Shown piece after piece: positions 14,368-16,895 of a stretch of 16,895 nucleotides of DNA (position 1 is its first letter; every line of letters starts with the position of its first letter). Source of the DNA: Actinomycetes bacterium (GTDB taxonomy: Bacteria; Actinomycetota; Acidimicrobiia; Acidimicrobiales; Palsa-688); the NCBI GenBank assembly GCA_021821705.1, contig JAKACE010000007.1, forward strand, positions 1-16,895, in the 5' to 3' direction. Below the pieces are notes generated by a model that was not told the DNA's origin, searched no databases, and saw only the letters and a list, made by a program, of their open reading frames with translations. The translations under genes and the position numbers were made by a program.

Positions 14368-15195
14368 GTGACCGTAGCCGCAGAGCATTTCCGTTACGTG
14401 CAGCAGCTGGTGATGGAGCGTTCGGCGATCGTGCTGACAGAGGACAAGTCGTACCTGGTCGACGCCCGTTTGGCGCCGATCGCCCGGGCCATCGGTGTTG
14501 CCGACGTGAACGGTGTCGTGGACCATGCCCGTTCGCGCCGGGACCCGGCGCTGGAGCAGCGCATCGTGGAGGCGCTGACGACCAACGAGACGTCGTGGTT
14601 CCGCGACTCGAGGCCGTTCAACGCCCTCGAGCACCGCGTGCTGCCTGAGCTGATCGAGCGCAAGCGGGTGTCCCGGGTGCTCAGGATCTGGAGCGCCGCC
14701 TGCTCCACCGGGCAGGAGCTCTACAGCCTGGCCATCCTGCTCGATGAGAAGTTCCCCCGGTTGCGCACGGGTTGGCAGGTGGAGCTGCTGGGCACCGATC
14801 TCAACACCGAAATGGTCCGGCGGGCGACGGAGGGCCTCTACAGCAACCTCGAGGTCAACCGGGGCATGCCCGCCAACCTGCTGGTGCGCCATTTCGAAAA
14901 GGAGGGGGCACACTGGCGGGCCAAGGAGCACGTCCGGGACCGTTCGCGTTTCACCAAGCTCAACCTGGTGGGCAATTGGCCAACGCTGCCCACCTTCGAC
15001 GTGGTCTTGCTGCGCAACGTGCTCATCTACTTCGACACCAAAGTGAAAAGCGAGGTGCTCTGCCGAGTGGTCAAACAGATGGCACCGGGCGGCTACATGC
15101 TCCTCGGTACGGCGGAGACTCCCAACGGGCTCTGCTCCGACCTGGTTCCCGTGCCAACTGACGGCACCGTCGTCTACCACCTGCCGGTGCGATGA
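14368..15195 (+). CDS. cheR: CheR-type chemoreceptor glutamate methyltransferase
   Basis: 275 residues from GTG 14368, with AGGGAG upstream at about 8-nt spacing. CheR transfers methyl groups from S-adenosylmethionine to glutamates of methyl-accepting chemotaxis proteins. The N-terminal helical domain (about 1-65) is followed by LTTNETSWFRD (70-80), the SAM-binding motif IWSAACSTGQELYSLAILL (107-125), LGTDLN (141-146), FTKLNL and LLRNVLIYFD (214-223), and ends with GYMLLGTAETPNG. The length is that of classic stand-alone CheR. It lacks a C-terminal TPR or a visible receptor-docking partner. It pairs with the upstream CheY-CheX gene. No cheA, cheB, cheW, receptor or flagellar gene is in the window, so the pathway may control something other than swimming. 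Confidence 0.95.
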   Translation: MTVAAEHFRYVQQLVMERSAIVLTEDKSYLVDARLAPIARAIGVADVNGVVDHARSRRDPALEQRIVEALTTNETSWFRDSRPFNALEHRVLPELIERKRVSRVLRIWSAACSTGQELYSLAILLDEKFPRLRTGWQVELLGTDLNTEMVRRATEGLYSNLEVNRGMPANLLVRHFEKEGAHWRAKEHVRDRSRFTKLNLVGNWPTLPTFDVVLLRNVLIYFDTKVKSEVLCRVVKQMAPGGYMLLGTAETPNGLCSDLVPVPTDGTVVYHLPVR

Positions 15196-15370
15196 CATGC
15201 CCCCATCTCACGTGGGCGGGGAGCTGCCCATTGCGACTGCCTGGCGCGCCGGCTCAGCAGTGCCGGTTGCCGGTCGATAGGACTTCGCGCCACCTAATGC
15301 CAACTACAGCCCGTCACCAGGCCAGGTGGTGACCGTGACGGGCGCGAGGAGCGAGCAGCCAGTTGAGGAC

Positions 15371-16895
15371 ATGGTGAACACGGAGCCGAGGTACCTGCCG
15401 GCTGGCGAGGCCATGCCGTCACTGGCCACGCCCGTGGCCATGGCCACCACGGCGGCCCTGTTCACGGCGTCTGTTGCCCTGGGCGCGGCCCTGCTCGACA
15501 TCGCCTATCCCTGGGCCCGCCGGGGCTACGAGGCCAGGCTGGCGCTGGCTGTCCTCGCCGCCGCCGCCGCCACCGTGTCGGCGCTGTCTTTTGCTCACCG
15601 GGGCTCTTTCCCGCGCTGGGCCCACCGCGCCCTCAACTTCGGCGGACTGGCCTCGCTCACGGGTTTCGTGCTGTTTTCGGGGCACCGCGGGATGTCTGGC
15701 GCAGCGGCCGTCGTCTACGTGTACATACCTGTCTCCAGCTTCCTTTTTTGCCGGTTGCGTGCCGCCGCCCTCACCGAGGTGGTCACCGCCGGGTGCATCG
15801 CCGTGGCGGGTTTGACGGGGCGCATACCAGGGGCGGAGGCGGTCACCCTCGTCACGGCTACGGTGGCGCTCTCAGCCGTCATCGCTTCGCTGGTCCGCTC
15901 GGCACAGCAGACCGCCGCCACCGACCAGCTGACCGGGCTGCCCAACCGCTCCTGGCTCGAAGCCCGCCTGCAGGTGGCCGTGACGAACGCGACCCGCGCC
16001 GGACAGGCTCTGTCGCTGGCCCTTATCGACGTCGAACGCCTCGACCTGGTGAACCGGCGCATGGGCCAGGACGCCGCCGACGACCTGCTCCGCCGGGTCG
16101 CTCGGATCCTGAAGGACGCGCTGCCGCAGCGAGCCCTGGTGGCGCGTTACGGCGGTGGCAATTTTGCCGTCGTCTTCGAGGGCGTCGAGGTCGAGGAAGC
16201 CAAGGAAATAGCCGAGACGTTGCAGGCCTCGGTGGCGGGCGAGCTCAGCTGCGGCGTCGGACTGACCCAAGTGGCGCCCAACGACACGGCCCTGCTGATG
16301 CTCGGCCGTGCCCGCAGCGCCCTGTTCGAAGCCAAGCAACCCGGGCGGGACCGCTCCGCCGTGCGCGTCAACGACTGGCGCCAAGCCGACGAACTGGCCA
16401 CGGCCATAACCGACGGCCAGCTGCGTGTCCTGTACCAGCCCATAGTGTCCCTGCCGACCGGGGAACTGGTCGGTTGCGAAGCCCTCGTGCGCTGGCAGCA
16501 CCCCGCACGCGGCCTCGTACCGCCTGACAAGTTCATCCCGGTGGCAGAGGAGACGGGCCTCATCGTCGAACTGGGCCGCGAGGTCCTGCGCCAGTCGGCG
16601 CTGGCCATGTCGAGCTGGCCCTGGGGTATCCGGGTGTCGGTCAACGCCTCAGGGCCAGAACTGGACCGGCCCGAGTTTGCCGTTGACCTCCTGCACTCGC
16701 TCTCGCACACCGGGCTCAGCCCCAAGCGCCTGGTCATCGAGGTGACCGAGTCCCGGCTCGAGAACGACTCCGGCGTGATGCTCGCCAACCTCAACCAGTT
16801 GCGCCGTTATGGGGTGCGGATCGCTCTTGACGACTTCGGCACCGGGTATTCCTCGCTCAGCCGGCTGTCCAACTTGCCCATCGACTATGTGAAGA
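15371..16895 (+). CDS. Membrane GGDEF-EAL protein, probable c-di-GMP phosphodiesterase (3' truncated by window edge)
   Basis: 508 codons are in view. After ATG 15371 (in-frame GTGs at 15326, 15329 and 15335 are alternatives) come several hydrophobic segments within residues ~20-178, probably five or six membrane passes with no named sensor domain. The GGDEF domain begins at TDQLTGLPNR (184-193), but its signature reads RYGGGNFAVVF: residues 261-265 are GGGNF instead of GGDEF, so cyclase activity is unlikely. The EAL domain has LYQPIV, GCEALVRWQHP (E370 in EAL), FIPVAEETGLI, VSVNAS, VIEVTESRLEND and the loop LDDFGTGYSSLSRL, followed by LPIDYVK at the edge. These are the residues expected for hydrolysis of c-di-GMP to pGpG. 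The degenerate GGDEF may serve as a GTP-binding regulatory domain. It lies 175 bp after cheR in the same direction. Confidence 0.92.
   Translation, partial: MVNTEPRYLPAGEAMPSLATPVAMATTAALFTASVALGAALLDIAYPWARRGYEARLALAVLAAAAATVSALSFAHRGSFPRWAHRALNFGGLASLTGFVLFSGHRGMSGAAAVVYVYIPVSSFLFCRLRAAALTEVVTAGCIAVAGLTGRIPGAEAVTLVTATVALSAVIASLVRSAQQTAATDQLTGLPNRSWLEARLQVAVTNATRAGQALSLALIDVERLDLVNRRMGQDAADDLLRRVARILKDALPQRALVARYGGGNFAVVFEGVEVEEAKEIAETLQASVAGELSCGVGLTQVAPNDTALLMLGRARSALFEAKQPGRDRSAVRVNDWRQADELATAITDGQLRVLYQPIVSLPTGELVGCEALVRWQHPARGLVPPDKFIPVAEETGLIVELGREVLRQSALAMSSWPWGIRVSVNASGPELDRPEFAVDLLHSLSHTGLSPKRLVIEVTESRLENDSGVMLANLNQLRRYGVRIALDDFGTGYSSLSRLSNLPIDYVK

Overview
The window is high-GC, densely coded bacterial chromosome. 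It looks actinobacterial, most likely class Acidimicrobiia. That placement is an inference. It rests on GTG and TTG starts with strong Shine-Dalgarno sequences, a DUF2630 protein, a YteA-like DksA/TraR protein, and above all the C-terminal repeats of the form GYWLxxxxGxVxAFGxA, which are frequent in secreted Acidimicrobiia proteins. No insertion sequence, phage gene, CRISPR array, rRNA or tRNA was recognised.

Layout. Positions 1-794 hold the 3' part of an FAD-dependent glycerol-3-phosphate dehydrogenase (GlpD). Convergent to it is a membrane-anchored DUF218 (YdcF/SanA-like) protein (816-1382, minus), and divergent from that a small DUF2630 protein (1522-1764). The largest gene (1899-7793, minus) encodes a 1964-residue secreted modular protein: signal peptide, L-type-lectin-like domain, eight Ig-like repeats, a Thr-rich stalk, a ninth Ig-like repeat, a Lys/Ala/His-rich linker and six propeller-like blades. 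Next come three plus-strand housekeeping or stress genes: a DksA/TraR zinc-finger protein (8059-8454), a cytoplasmic-type cyclophilin (8505-9059) and a membrane-anchored HtrA-type serine protease with a PDZ domain (9245-10864). The protease is preceded by four 18-bp tandem repeats that carry its ribosome-binding site.

The right part is mostly signal transduction. On the minus strand a GAF plus SpoIIE-type PP2C phosphatase (11348-12811) is followed 11 nt later by an orphan Vsr-type mismatch endonuclease (10836-11336), whose 3' end overlaps the protease gene tail to tail. A 668-bp intergenic region between divergent genes has several strong inverted repeats and an AT-rich palindromic island. 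After it, on the plus strand, come a CheY receiver fused to a CheC/CheX-like domain (13480-14334), a CheR methyltransferase (14368-15195) and a membrane GGDEF-EAL protein that runs off the window (15371-16895). The GGDEF motif of this last protein is degenerate while the visible EAL motifs are intact, so it is probably a c-di-GMP phosphodiesterase.

How they may fit together (inference): the SpoIIE phosphatase, CheY-CheX/CheR pair and GGDEF-EAL protein form a cluster of signalling genes without a visible receptor, CheA or flagellar gene. The giant lectin-like protein is a plausible adhesin or matrix component of the kind c-di-GMP circuits often control, but nothing in the sequence proves such a link. 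The items most worth a second look are the modular lectin/propeller protein, the CheY-CheX fusion, the repeat-borne ribosome-binding site of the protease, and the structured 12.8-13.5 kb intergenic region.
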